Of a stretch of DNA of 64,000 nucleotides, positions 9,879-18,733 are shown piece by piece. The stretch's first letter is position 1. Each line of letters opens with the position of its first letter. The position numbers were made by a program, and so were the translations under genes. Source of the stretch: Hymenobacter sp. HSC-4F20 (GTDB lineage Bacteria; Bacteroidota; Bacteroidia; Cytophagales; Hymenobacteraceae); NCBI RefSeq assembly GCF_019599275.1, contig NZ_JAHZTD010000001.1, forward strand, positions 1,674,001 through 1,738,000, read 5' to 3'. The notes below the pieces were generated by a model. That model ran no database searches and had not been told where the DNA came from. It saw only the letters and a list, made by a program, of their open reading frames with translations.

Positions 9879-10877
9879 ATGTTCAGCGCTTCCTTGCTCT
9901 CTGGCCCTAGTCGCTTCCTCCGACGCTGGGCCGCCGCGCTGGTTTTGCTGATGCCGACCCTGGAAGAGGCAAGGGGGCAAGCCGCGGACACCCTAGCTAC
10001 GGGTCAGCCCTCGTCCGGTTCGCTGCCGACCGCGACCCTAGCTCCGCCCGATACCCTACCCGCTCCCCCCCGCCTAAGTCGGCGCCTGCCCGTGCTGGCC
10101 GGGGGGCTGGCCCTCTCCTACTCGGCAGCCCTGTACCTGCTGAGCCAGGGCTGGTACACCGGGGAGCGGACGCGCCTGCACTGGTTCAACGACTTTCCGG
10201 AGTGGAAGCAACTGGACAAGGCTGGTCACTTCTGGGGGGCGTTTCACGAAAGCCGGGGCGCGGTGGACATGCTGCGCTGGGCCGGCGTGCCCGACCGCAA
10301 GGCGCTCTGGTACGGGGGCTTCGTGGGGTTTCTGCTGCAAAGCCCCATTGAGTTGCTGGATGGCCGCGACCCGCAGTACGGCGCTTCCGCCACCGACCTG
10401 GCAGCTAACTTTCTAGGCTCCGCGGGCCTGATTGGTCAGCAGTTGGCCTGGAACGAGGTGCGCATCATGCCCAAATACTCTTTCCACACTACCCGCTACG
10501 CCGCCTTGCGCCCCAACGTACTAGGCAAAAGCTTAGGCGAGCAGTACCTGAAGGATTACAACGGCCACACCTACTGGCTGTGCGTTGATGTTGGGGCCTG
10601 GCTGCCGGCCGCCTCCCGCTGGCCCCGGTGGCTACAGCCAGCCGTGGGCTACGGTGCCCAGCAACTGGTCTACAACGACCAAGCGGCCAACGCGGCCCTG
10701 GGCCTATACCCTTACCGCCAGTACTACCTCTCGCTCGACGTAGACCTGCGCCGCATCCCGACCCGCTCCAAGCTGCTGCGGCGGGTGTTCTACGTAGCCA
10801 GCATATTTCACCTGCCGGCCCCGGCCCTGGAGTGGAACCGGCGGCGCGGCCTGGTGGCACATGGCCTGTACTACTGA
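9879..10877 (+). CDS. DUF2279 family envelope protein
   Basis: A 332-residue protein of unknown function that matches the Bacteroidota DUF2279 family. After an Arg-rich N-terminus and hydrophobic signal (RRWAAALVLLMP) comes a Pro/Thr-rich linker, a second hydrophobic segment (LAGGLALSYSAALYLLS) and the conserved core W-F-N-D-F-P-E-W-K-Q-L-D-K-A-G-H-F. The family traits DKAGHFWGAFHESR and LLDGRDPQYGAS are present. The rest is consistent with an outer-membrane- or periplasm-associated protein. It stands alone between the amylase (divergent) and the Smr gene. No catalytic role can be given. Confidence 0.75.
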   Translation: MFSASLLSGPSRFLRRWAAALVLLMPTLEEARGQAADTLATGQPSSGSLPTATLAPPDTLPAPPRLSRRLPVLAGGLALSYSAALYLLSQGWYTGERTRLHWFNDFPEWKQLDKAGHFWGAFHESRGAVDMLRWAGVPDRKALWYGGFVGFLLQSPIELLDGRDPQYGASATDLAANFLGSAGLIGQQLAWNEVRIMPKYSFHTTRYAALRPNVLGKSLGEQYLKDYNGHTYWLCVDVGAWLPAASRWPRWLQPAVGYGAQQLVYNDQAANAALGLYPYRQYYLSLDVDLRRIPTRSKLLRRVFYVASIFHLPAPALEWNRRRGLVAHGLYY

Positions 10878-10960
10878 CCTAATCCAAACCGGCAAGGGGA
10901 GTAAACCGATGAGCGCCCGGCACTCGTAAAGCCCAGTCGGAGCTGGCTCGTTTCGCCGGT

Positions 10961-10968
10961 TACCTTTG
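10961..10968 (+). promoter_or_regulatory. TAnnTTTG -7 promoter box for the Smr gene
   Basis: TACCTTTG lies 36 bases before the chosen ATG and matches the Bacteroidota -7 consensus. A clear -33 TTTG was not found. Confidence 0.5.
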
Positions 10969-11004
10969 TTACAACTATTCCACCCGCCTTTTCTTTCTGA
11001 TCAT

Positions 11005-12114
11005 ATGAATGTAGGAGACCGAGTACGCCTGCTTACCGGGCGCGAAGAAGGCATCATCACCCGCCTGCTCAGCGACGAGCTGGTGGAGGTTGCCATTGAT
11101 AACGACTTTACCATTCCGGTGCTGCGCCGCGAGGTAGTGGTAGTAGCCGCCGAAGAAACCAAGGCCTTCGGGCAAAGCGCCGCGGCCGTAGCGGCTGAGA
11201 AAAAAGCCGCTACCACGGGCGCCACCCGGGCCGCCAAAGCCGCTGGGGTTGCCCCACCCGCGGCGGCCCCCCTAAAAGCGGAAGGGCCTGCGCCAGTACC
11301 CGCCGCTAAAACGGCACCCCCCACCGTGCAGAAAGGCCTGTACCTGGCCCTCACCCATCAGTCGCCGGAGCTGCTGGCCCTGCAGATTGTCAACCACACC
11401 GACCGGGACGTGCTCTACACCTTCGGGGAGGAGCGAGGCGGGCAGTACCGCGGCCTGCGCGCCGAGAAGCTGGCGGCGAAGTCGGCCAGCCCGGCTCTGG
11501 GGCACTGGCATCTCAAGGACTTCGACCAGTGGCCGGCCGCGGTGGTGCAGCTGCTGCCCTTCCAGCTGAACGGTACCACGGCCTACGAGCTGCTGACCAA
11601 GCGCCTGCAGTTTAAGGCGGCCAGCTTCTACACCAGCCGCCAGCCCAATGTGCCCGTGCTCCAGCGCGAGGCCTACCTCTTCCAGCTCGACGAAAAGCCC
11701 GCCGCGCCCGCCGTGGTAGCCCCCGAGAAGCTGGCCGAAACCCTGAAGGCTCAGCTCACTGGCAACGCCCCGGCTAAGCCCGCCGCCGTGGCCCCTGCCC
11801 CCGAGCCGGCCAAAGCCATTGTGGCCCCTCCCCACGAGGTAGACTTGCACCTGGAAGCCCTGATGCCGGAAGGCGGCACGGCGGGCCTAAGCAACACGGC
11901 TATTCTCAAGCTCCAGCTGGAAGCCTTTGAAGATGCCCTGAGCCGGGCCCTGGCTACCAACATGCACGAAATCATCTTCATCCACGGTTCCGGCAACGGC
12001 ACCCTGCGCAAGGAGTTGCACAAGCTGCTGAGCCGCAACCGCGACATCAAGTTCTTTGAGGATTCGCAGAAGGAGAAGTTCGGCTACGGCGCTACCCTGG
12101 TGCGGTTGAAGTAA
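11005..12114 (+). CDS. DUF2027 and Smr domain protein (MutS2-like Smr nuclease domain)
   Basis: A 369-residue protein. It starts with a small beta-barrel-like motif (MNVGDRVRLLTGREEGIITRLL), then an Ala/Pro-rich linker (about residues 50-100), a DUF2027 middle domain (about 105-240), a second Ala/Pro linker and a C-terminal Smr domain (about 280-369). The Smr domain has VDLHLEAL, the IIFIHGSGNGTLRKEL loop and the final YGATLVRLK. Smr domains bind or nick branched DNA or cleave RNA at stalled ribosomes; which applies to this Bacteroidota family is not known. The ATG at 11005 is preferred over the open frame upstream because homologues begin with this conserved motif and a -7 box lies just upstream. 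A terminator follows. Confidence 0.9.
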   Translation: MNVGDRVRLLTGREEGIITRLLSDELVEVAIDNDFTIPVLRREVVVVAAEETKAFGQSAAAVAAEKKAATTGATRAAKAAGVAPPAAAPLKAEGPAPVPAAKTAPPTVQKGLYLALTHQSPELLALQIVNHTDRDVLYTFGEERGGQYRGLRAEKLAAKSASPALGHWHLKDFDQWPAAVVQLLPFQLNGTTAYELLTKRLQFKAASFYTSRQPNVPVLQREAYLFQLDEKPAAPAVVAPEKLAETLKAQLTGNAPAKPAAVAPAPEPAKAIVAPPHEVDLHLEALMPEGGTAGLSNTAILKLQLEAFEDALSRALATNMHEIIFIHGSGNGTLRKELHKLLSRNRDIKFFEDSQKEKFGYGATLVRLK

Positions 12115-12146
12115 CTCTGTAGTGGTCTAAATTCTCTCTTACTTTG

Positions 12147-12189
12147 GAGGCGCACGGTGGGTAGCACCCGGCCGTGTGCCTCTTTTTTT
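12147..12189 (+). terminator. terminator after the Smr gene
   Basis: GAGGCGCACGG (12147-12157) pairs with CCGTGTGCCTC (12172-12182) with one G-U, followed by T7. Its presence makes the GTG at 12176 an unlikely start for the next gene. Confidence 0.75.
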
Positions 12190-12211
12190 GTTCAACCTGC
12201 CCCAATCGGCT

Positions 12212-12643
12212 ATGCCTGAACCACCGCACCGACGTAAAGCCGGCCGCTTTTTCGGGACCCTTCCCGTGGTAGTAGCACTCGTGAGCCTTCTTAGCTTAAT
12301 CAATTGCCTAAGTGAAATCAATGGGCTGTTTGCTGTTCCCGGTATCTTAACTTCCCTGACGGGTTTAGCTGGCACGGCCCTCTATTTTCGCAACCGGCAG
12401 CAGCGCCGCTCGGTGCACCTTGCCTACACAATTTTTGCGGTCTGGGCCGCGGCGCAGGCTCCTTACCTCGTGTATTCTGAGCCAGCTACGGGCCATGCTG
12501 TGGGCTGGGATGCCACGCAGTGCTTTCGGCTGCTGCTTGGCTTCGGGTTCTCTCTTAAGGGCGGCTCTTCCCTGGAGCTGCGCTATAATGCCCTGAATCT
12601 GCTGTGGACGTGGTGGCTTCACCGGCTGCGGCAGCTGGAGTAA
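12212..12643 (+). CDS. small hypothetical membrane protein
   Basis: A 143-residue protein that I do not recognise. It has a basic N-terminus (PPHRRKAGR) and three clear hydrophobic segments at about residues 19-39, 43-64 and 76-98, with a possible fourth amphipathic one near the C-terminus (NLLWTWWLHRL). The ATG at 12212 is chosen because the earlier GTG at 12176 falls inside the preceding terminator hairpin. Base composition and codon use match the neighbours. It sits between the Smr and phosphoesterase genes with no operon link to either that would suggest a job. Confidence 0.55.
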   Translation: MPEPPHRRKAGRFFGTLPVVVALVSLLSLINCLSEINGLFAVPGILTSLTGLAGTALYFRNRQQRRSVHLAYTIFAVWAAAQAPYLVYSEPATGHAVGWDATQCFRLLLGFGFSLKGGSSLELRYNALNLLWTWWLHRLRQLE

Positions 12644-12731
12644 GGGCGGCCTACCCCTGCTTGTGCACGCAAGCGCCTTGCGGCGCTCCAACTAGCGCTT
12701 TCGATTTCTAGACGTATAGTATCTACCATAT

Positions 12732-13646
12732 ATGTACGACATTATCGGCGACATTCACGGCCACGCCGCGGAACTGCGGCAGTTGCTCCAGAAACTGGGC
12801 TATACCGAGCAGCACGGCACCTACCGGCACCCGAGCCGGCGGGCTATTTTCCTGGGCGACTTTATCGACCGGGGCCCGCAAATACGCCAGACGCTACAAC
12901 TCGTGCGGGCCATGGTAGACGACGGCACGGCGCTGGCCGTACTGGGGAACCACGAGTATAACGCCATCTGCTTCCACGACGAGCACCCCCAGGGCGGCCA
13001 CCTGCGGCCCCATATTCCGCGCACTATCTTCCAGCACCTGCGCACCCTGGAGGAGTTTTCAAGTCGGGAAGGCTGGGCCGAGTGGCAGGACTACATTGGG
13101 TGGTTTAAAACGCTCCCCCTATTCCTGGAACTGCCGGGTCTTCGGGCCGTGCACGCCTGCTGGGACCCGCGCCATATTGCGTTTCTGCGCACCCAGCTGC
13201 CTGACGCCCGGATCACGCCCGATTTTCTCCTGCGTAGCGCCCAGCGCGGCACCCCAGAATACCTGGCCGTCGAAGAAACCCTTAAAGGAAAGGAAATAGC
13301 CCTGCCCACCGGGGTGCAGTTTCACGACAAGGATGGCAACCCCCGCACCAAAATGCGCACCCGCTGGTGGACTGACCCGCGCGCCTGCACCTACCAGGAC
13401 TATTACCTGGAACCCATTGAGGCGCTGAACCCGCTGCGGGTAGCCGTGGAGGAACTGGCCGATGGGTGGCACTACCAGGATGCCGTGCCCGTGTTCTTCG
13501 GCCACTACTGGCTGCGCGGTACGCCCCAGCTGCTTAGCCCGCACGCGGTATGCCTTGACTACAGCGTGGCCAAAGGCGGCGAGCTGGTGGCCTACCGCTG
13601 GCACGGCGAGCAGGAGCTGGCGGCGGCCGGGTTAGTGAGGGCCTGA
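12732..13646 (+). CDS. calcineurin-like metallophosphoesterase
   Basis: A 304-residue phosphoesterase of the PPP/calcineurin-like superfamily. The metal-binding signature is intact: GDIHGH at residues 6-11, GDFIDRG near 41-47 and GNHEYN near 75-80, with a later His in FFGHYW. The GDxHG, GDxxDRG and GNHE order is that of bacterial PrpE/ApaH-like protein phosphatases, and several Bacteroidota homologues are annotated as serine/threonine phosphatases. The true substrate (phosphoprotein, dinucleotide polyphosphate or other) cannot be told from the sequence. No signal peptide is present, so it should be cytoplasmic. It appears monocistronic. Confidence 0.85.
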   Translation: MYDIIGDIHGHAAELRQLLQKLGYTEQHGTYRHPSRRAIFLGDFIDRGPQIRQTLQLVRAMVDDGTALAVLGNHEYNAICFHDEHPQGGHLRPHIPRTIFQHLRTLEEFSSREGWAEWQDYIGWFKTLPLFLELPGLRAVHACWDPRHIAFLRTQLPDARITPDFLLRSAQRGTPEYLAVEETLKGKEIALPTGVQFHDKDGNPRTKMRTRWWTDPRACTYQDYYLEPIEALNPLRVAVEELADGWHYQDAVPVFFGHYWLRGTPQLLSPHAVCLDYSVAKGGELVAYRWHGEQELAAAGLVRA

Positions 13647-13751
13647 GGGAGTAGCGCGCTGCTTGCACCGGCACATGGGGATGCTCCAGGCAGCCTGGCA
13701 GGCAACCGTCGGGACGTATCCGTTACTTTGCGGCACAACTATTTCTTCCGC

Positions 13752-15614
13752 ATGAAACTGCCCGCGCTTCTCGCCGCTTCCCTCCTCGCCCTTTCCGTTT
13801 CGGCCCAGCGCCTGCCCGTGCCCCGCAACCTGCAGGCTACCTACGCCAAAGGTACCCGCTCCGAATCGGGCCAGCCTGGCCCGAGCTACTGGCAGAACTC
13901 CGCCGACTACAAGCTAAGCGTTTCCTTTGACCCCGCCACCCGGCGCGTGGCGGGCACCGTGGACATTGCCTACCACAACCAAAGCCCCGATTCGCTGCGG
14001 CAGCTTTGGTTTAAGCTCTACCCCAACCTCTACCAGAAAGGCGCCCCCCGCGCTACCGCCATGAGCCCGGAGGACGTGAACGAGGGCGTCCAGATTACGC
14101 GGCTTACCATCAACGGGCAGGCAGTAGATGTGGCCCGGCTCCGTACCGATGCAACCAACCTTGCGGTGCCGGTGCGCCGGGCCATTGGGCCCAAGCAAAC
14201 GGCCCAGGTCTCAGTCACCTACTCCTACGTGCTCAATAAAGGCTCCCATAGCCGCACCGGCGAGATAGAGCCCAACGCGGATTTTGTAGCCTACTTCTTC
14301 CCGCGCATTGCCGTGTACGATGACATCGACGGCTGGAACCGCAACCCCTACCTCGGCTCCCAGGAGTTCTACAACGACTTCGCCAACTTCTCCGCGGACG
14401 TTACCGTGCCCCGCAACTTCGTGGTGTGGGCCACCGGCGACCTAACCAACGCCGACAAAGTTCTGACCAAAAAGTACGCCCAGCGCCTGCAGGACGCGGA
14501 GAAGAAGGACGGCATCACCAGCATCATCACCGACGCCGATCTGAAAGCCAAGGACATCACCGCCCCAAATGCCCAGAGCACCTGGCACTTTGAGGCCAAG
14601 AACGTGACGGACTTTGTGTTTGCCACCTCCGACCATTACGTCTGGCAGTCGAGCAGCCTGGTAGTGGACCCCGCCACCAAGCGCCGCACCCGCGTAGACG
14701 CCGTATACAACCCTCGCCACAAGGACTACGAGGAGGTCATTCACTTTGCCCGCCAGACGGTAGAGGCCATGTCATACACCTTCCCCAAGTGGCCCTTTCC
14801 CTACTCCCACGAAACCATTTTCGATGGCCTCGACCAGATGGAGTACCCCATGATGGTGAACGACAACCCCACGGAAACCCGCGAGGATGCCATTACCCTC
14901 ACCGACCACGAAATCTTCCACACGATGTTCCCGTTCTACATGGGCATCAATGAAACCAAGTACGGCTGGATGGATGAGGGCTGGGCTACCATTGGCGAGT
15001 GGCTGATTTCGGGCCTCATCGACCCCAAGCTCGACGACGACTACGGCATTGCGCCCTACGCCGCCGCCGCGGCTACCGAGGTAGATCTGCCCATCGTTAC
15101 GCTGAGCACCCAGCAAACCGGCACGGCTCTGTTCCTTAACTCCTACCCCAAGCCGGGCCTGGGCTACCTCTACGTGAAGGACTTACTGGGCGACGAGCTG
15201 TTCACCAAGGCCCTGCACACCTACATCCGCAACTGGAACGGCAAGCACCCCATGCCCTACGACTTTTTCAACTCCATGAACGCCGGGGCCGGCCGCAACC
15301 TCAACTGGTTCTGGCAGCGCTGGTTTTTCGACGGCGGCTACCCCGACCTTGCCATCCAAACCGTCACGAAAACCGGCCCCGGCTACGATGTAGTAGTAGA
15401 ATCCAAAGGCACCAAGCCTGTGCCCGTAGACCTCACCATTACTTACCAGGACAACTCCATCCAGAAGCTCCACCGCACCATTGCCGTCTGGGAACAGGGC
15501 GCCCGCACCGTTACGGTACCCGTAGCCACCACCAAAGCCGTGAAGCAGGTGAGGCTAGGCGCTACCCTGGTACCCGACAGCTACCCCAAGGATAACGTGT
15601 GGGGCGGGAAGTAG
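13752..15614 (+). CDS. secreted M1-family zinc metallopeptidase
   Basis: A 620-residue aminopeptidase-like protein of the gluzincin M1 family. The ATG at 13752 gives a classical signal peptide (MKLPALLAASLLALSVSAQ). The N-terminal beta domain covers about residues 45-270 (VAGTVDIAYHN, LWFKLYPN). The catalytic domain carries GLDQMEYPMM in place of the GxMEN motif and a complete zinc site, HEIFH (His386, Glu387, His390), with the third ligand Glu409 exactly 18 residues later in WMDEGWA. It should cleave N-terminal residues from peptides in the periplasm or outside the cell. A TTACTTTG box, close to the -7 consensus, lies about 25 bases before the start. Confidence 0.92.
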   Translation: MKLPALLAASLLALSVSAQRLPVPRNLQATYAKGTRSESGQPGPSYWQNSADYKLSVSFDPATRRVAGTVDIAYHNQSPDSLRQLWFKLYPNLYQKGAPRATAMSPEDVNEGVQITRLTINGQAVDVARLRTDATNLAVPVRRAIGPKQTAQVSVTYSYVLNKGSHSRTGEIEPNADFVAYFFPRIAVYDDIDGWNRNPYLGSQEFYNDFANFSADVTVPRNFVVWATGDLTNADKVLTKKYAQRLQDAEKKDGITSIITDADLKAKDITAPNAQSTWHFEAKNVTDFVFATSDHYVWQSSSLVVDPATKRRTRVDAVYNPRHKDYEEVIHFARQTVEAMSYTFPKWPFPYSHETIFDGLDQMEYPMMVNDNPTETREDAITLTDHEIFHTMFPFYMGINETKYGWMDEGWATIGEWLISGLIDPKLDDDYGIAPYAAAAATEVDLPIVTLSTQQTGTALFLNSYPKPGLGYLYVKDLLGDELFTKALHTYIRNWNGKHPMPYDFFNSMNAGAGRNLNWFWQRWFFDGGYPDLAIQTVTKTGPGYDVVVESKGTKPVPVDLTITYQDNSIQKLHRTIAVWEQGARTVTVPVATTKAVKQVRLGATLVPDSYPKDNVWGGK

Positions 15615-15981
15615 TACGGTACCTTCTACGCTTGCCAGCAGGGGTACAACGGCAGGCTCTGAGCATCACTACAAGAGTAAAGCTACTCTCCGGGTACGGT
15701 GGGGGCAGAAGTTTGGCCCAATACGATAAACCCGCGCTTTGAGCACCTCTTGGTCATTTCCAACATCTTTACATCCAACAGCGACTCGCGCCACGCCACC
15801 TTTTGGCTACCCTACCAGGCGTACGCTTTCCAACCGGAACCGTGCCGTGCTGTGGCACCCGTGTACCCACCGCCAGATTGATTCACTGGCGGTTGGCCGG
15901 CTTCCTCTCTCTGTTGCGGGGTAGTTGGAGCTAGCGTGAGCATGGGGCAACCTCGCGTAGAAAAGGTGGTAGGCTTTTGTG
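15615..15981. other. 367-bp region between convergent peptidase and BLUF genes
   Basis: No convincing gene is present. Short plus-strand frames at 15699-15924 lack family features. An 8-bp hairpin (ACCGCCAG at 15869-15876 with CTGGCGGT at 15886-15893) is the only structure seen and has no T-tract. Confidence 0.45.
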
Positions 15982-16623
15982 TTAGTTTGTGCAGGTGTTG
16001 GGGTTGTCGGGCACGTGCACATGACGGAAGGCGTGCAGCAAAGTCAGCAGCTGCGGATCCGTGATGGGCACCTGCGGCAGGCTGAGGGCGCTGCCGCGCG
16101 GGGAAAGATGGCTAACCAGCCAGAAGTATTCCAGGGGAGAGGCCTCGGTGAAGGCCATGCTCCACTGGGCAAACCACCGCTCGGTACCCGCTGCGTCCCG
16201 CAGGGTAGTGACGCCGTGATGACGCGCATCGCGCTTTATCTTGGCGTAGAGTGTATGCACGGCCTCCTGCGCCCCTTCCAGCAACTGTACAAACCCGCCC
16301 TCGCTGTAGCAGAGCAGGCCCGTGATGCCGGCTTTTACGTTGTAGAGCTGAGATTCCTTCAGAATATCCTCTACGTCGGCGTGAGTAAGCCCGGGCCGCG
16401 CCTGACTGCAGTATAGGAGGTGGTGCACCGGGGTAGTGAGCATGTCCTCTATTTGCGTCAGCGCTAGTTCGCCGCGTGCAAAGCGTTCCAGGAGCAGGCG
16501 CTCCTGGTCCGTGGGCTCTAGCCGAGTGCCCCGGGCAAAGGCCAGGGCCCAGGCGATAGCGCGCCGGCGATACTCTTCCGTGTTTTCCTCATTCATGGAC
16601 TGTTGTACGGAATCTTCCACCAT
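15982..16623 (-). CDS. BLUF blue-light photoreceptor with VbhA-like N-terminal helical domain
   Basis: A 213-residue protein. Residues about 66-160 form a BLUF domain that binds FAD and senses blue light. The photochemical residues fall at canonical spacing: Tyr71 (HLLYCSQA), Asn95 (NVKAGITGLL), Gln113 (GFVQLLEGA), Trp154 and Met156 (QWSMAF), with gaps of 24, 18 and 41 as in AppA. Residues about 11-62 (RRRAIAWALAFARGTRLEP and ERFARGELALTQIEDML) resemble the small helical VbhA-type antitoxin domain that inhibits Fic proteins. The inhibitory S/TxxxEG/N motif is degenerate here (G32TRLEP). No Fic gene is visible. ATGs at 16623 and 16596 are both possible starts. It is divergent from a histidine kinase across 139 bp. 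Confidence 0.88.
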   Translation of the reverse strand: MVEDSVQQSMNEENTEEYRRRAIAWALAFARGTRLEPTDQERLLLERFARGELALTQIEDMLTTPVHHLLYCSQARPGLTHADVEDILKESQLYNVKAGITGLLCYSEGGFVQLLEGAQEAVHTLYAKIKRDARHHGVTTLRDAAGTERWFAQWSMAFTEASPLEYFWLVSHLSPRGSALSLPQVPITDPQLLTLLHAFRHVHVPDNPNTCTN

Positions 16624-16762
16624 AGTATACTGGAATACAAGCAAAAGCCCCACCTTTTTCGGAGTTGAGCCGGTAACGCACGGCATAGGCAACGGAATCA
16701 GCTAGCGCTGGTGCCTTCTAGCCAACCGAGTCCTGTATCTTTACCGGTAGCTTTTCTTCCGT

Positions 16763-17848
16763 ATGCCCGACTACCCCAAGTACTTTCGCTCCTTCCTAGA
16801 CCGTAGCAAGGCAGTGCACTTTGCCTACCATGTGGCCCAGCGCCGGCTCGTGTACGTGAGCCCGGCCTATGAGCAGGTGCTAGGCGGGCGCCTGGCCGAC
16901 GCCAATGAAGAACTACCCGGGTGGCTGGGCCGTATTCACCCCCCAGATTTGCTGCACCTGCGCCAGTGCATGCGCCGGGCTTTGCGGGGCGAGCTGGTGC
17001 AGGACGTACGCCTGCGCGTGGAGCAGGCCGATGGCCAGGTACAGTGGCTCTGCCTGACGGCCTGCCTTCAGCAACTGGCCGACGAGGAGTACTACCTGAG
17101 TGGAAGCGTAATGGACGTGACCCGCTCGACGGAGAACCGGATCCACGCCGAGAAATTCAACACCAAGAAAAACGCCACGCTAGAGATTCTCTCCCACGAC
17201 CTGGCGGCCCCGCTGGTGCTCTTACAACAGCTGACCGAGCACTTACGGGTAGAAGCAGGAGAGGTAAGCGCGTCGGTACAGCAGGTGCTGGGGCTGATGG
17301 AGCGCACTTGCCGCGAGGGAGTAAGCCTGATCCGCGACTTTGTCGACAACGAGTTTATGGAGTCGGTCAATGTAGAACTCCAGCGCGAGCGCACCGACCT
17401 GGGAGGCTGGCTAGCCACGATTATAGAAGAGTACCAGCTCTCGGAGCGGCACACTCACCTGCAGTTTGAGTTGCTCGTGCCCAGGCAGGCGGTATACGTG
17501 AGCCTGGACGTGAACAAGTTCCAGCAGGTGATTAACAACCTCATTTCCAATGCCATCAAGTTCACCCCCGACGGGGGCCGTATTAGGGTGAGCCTGGAGC
17601 CGGGAGAGCAGCAGGTCCTGGTGCAAGTAGCCGATACGGGGGTAGGTATTCCGGAGAAGCTGCAACCCCTGCTCTTCGACAAGTTTACTCGGGCCCGGCG
17701 CCCCGGCCTGCGGGGGGAAAAAGCGACGGGCCTGGGTATGTCCATCATCCAGACCATCGTTGGGCTGCACGAGGGCACGATTCAGGTTGCCAGCCGCGAA
17801 GGAGAAGGCACTTGCTTTAGCATTATGCTGCCGGCATTCCTGGTCTAA
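16763..17848 (+). CDS. PAS-domain sensor histidine kinase
   Basis: A 361-residue soluble two-component kinase. A PAS fold spans about residues 15-125 (FAYHVAQRRLVYVSPAYEQVLG, ending in GSVMDVT), followed by a linker and a HisKA dimerisation domain with the phospho-acceptor His145 in EILSHDLAAPL. The HATPase domain has the N box (NNLISNAIKF), G1 (DTGVGIP) and G2 (GLGMSII) motifs. There are no transmembrane segments, so it should sense a cytoplasmic signal. It is divergent from the BLUF photoreceptor gene, which suggests that light input and this kinase could be linked (inference). TATCTTTA, close to a -7 box, lies just upstream at 16735-16742. No intact response regulator is adjacent. Confidence 0.92.
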   Translation: MPDYPKYFRSFLDRSKAVHFAYHVAQRRLVYVSPAYEQVLGGRLADANEELPGWLGRIHPPDLLHLRQCMRRALRGELVQDVRLRVEQADGQVQWLCLTACLQQLADEEYYLSGSVMDVTRSTENRIHAEKFNTKKNATLEILSHDLAAPLVLLQQLTEHLRVEAGEVSASVQQVLGLMERTCREGVSLIRDFVDNEFMESVNVELQRERTDLGGWLATIIEEYQLSERHTHLQFELLVPRQAVYVSLDVNKFQQVINNLISNAIKFTPDGGRIRVSLEPGEQQVLVQVADTGVGIPEKLQPLLFDKFTRARRPGLRGEKATGLGMSIIQTIVGLHEGTIQVASREGEGTCFSIMLPAFLV

Positions 17849-18225
17849 GCGGTGGCCCAGATGCCGCAGACCAGCGCCAACGCATAGTTCTCAAGAAAGC
17901 GGAGCAACTGATTCAGAGTCAGCCCAGGCCCCGTGCAGCGGATTGGAAGTTTGTACATGCTCCCCGAGGAAACTCACGCTGGCCGCTGCCCGGAACCACG
18001 AAGTACATCTGCCGCAGCGAGCCATCGGGCTGGGCGATGAGCAGGGGCAGCTCGGTACCATAAGAATACAAGTCACTATGTACCGACGGTGGAGAGGAGG
18101 CCGCTTCGCACAGGGGCCGGTAGGTGGAACTACGCAATGGGCCACTTGCTTCGGCGGCCGGCGGGAACTCACCCCGCGGAGAAGGCGTTGGCCCCACCCA
18201 GAACCACTCGTCTGACCTTGCGCTC
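17849..18225 (-). pseudogene. possible decayed minus-strand coding remnant
   Basis: The 377 bp between the kinase and GAF genes contains no intact gene. On the minus strand a frame within about 17919-18140 reads like real protein (YSYGTELPLLIAQPDG followed by SLRQMYFVVPGSG) but is flanked by low-quality sequence and has no good start. I do not recognise the family. It may be the surviving end of an inactivated gene, or chance in a high-GC region. Confidence 0.25.
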
Positions 18226-18726
18226 ATGCCCCCCCGTGCTCCGAACCCTGTTTCCGCTCCCACCCTGGACGCTTTCGTGCAAGTGCTGCGCCAGCAGGGC
18301 GTGCATGCCGCCCTGGGGTATTTAAACCGGTACACGCCCCACCGGTACACGGGTATCTACCGCTTCTGCGGGGGCTTCAGCCGCAATGTGGTGCTCTTTG
18401 ACCGCTACAAGCCGCAGGTACGGCAAGGGGAAGACGTGCCCTTAGCCGAGGCGTTTTGTTCGCTGGTGGGCCGCCAGCAGGCTCCGTTGCAGTTGGTGGA
18501 CGCCACACTCGACCCCCGGGCCCGGCAAGTGAACACGCTGGTCGTGTCCTACTGCGGCGTGCCAATCCGCGACGAGCAGGGCCAGCTCTACGGCACCTTG
18601 TGCCACTATGACCTGGAGCTTTGTCAGGAGATGATCCAGCACGTCCCTCTGCTGGAAACGGTGGCCCCCTTGCTCTACCGCGCCGTGCAGATGCCCTCCG
18701 AGCTCGTCTCCCTTCCTCAGCCCTAA
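18226..18726 (+). CDS. GAF-domain protein
   Basis: A 166-residue protein consisting essentially of one GAF domain (about residues 15-150), a small-molecule- or chromophore-binding sensor fold. Visible features are GIYRFCGGFSRNVVLFDR, the middle segment LAEAFCSLVGRQQAPLQLVDATLD and the C-terminal strand VPIRDEQGQLYGTLCHYDLE, typical of the short stand-alone GAF proteins of Bacteroidota. The ATG at 18226 is preferred to the long open frame upstream, which is low-complexity. There is no output domain, so it must act through another protein. It lies in the same orientation as the histidine kinase, and a decayed receiver-like sequence follows. Confidence 0.75.
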   Translation: MPPRAPNPVSAPTLDAFVQVLRQQGVHAALGYLNRYTPHRYTGIYRFCGGFSRNVVLFDRYKPQVRQGEDVPLAEAFCSLVGRQQAPLQLVDATLDPRARQVNTLVVSYCGVPIRDEQGQLYGTLCHYDLELCQEMIQHVPLLETVAPLLYRAVQMPSELVSLPQP

Positions 18727-18733
18727 GTATCTT

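Noticed and set aside
12176..12211. GTG start giving a 12-residue longer small membrane protein
   Set aside because: The codon is inside the terminator hairpin of the Smr gene (12147-12189).
15699..15924. Two overlapping 60-residue plus-strand frames
   Set aside because: No domain, poor composition and no start signals. Treated as non-coding.
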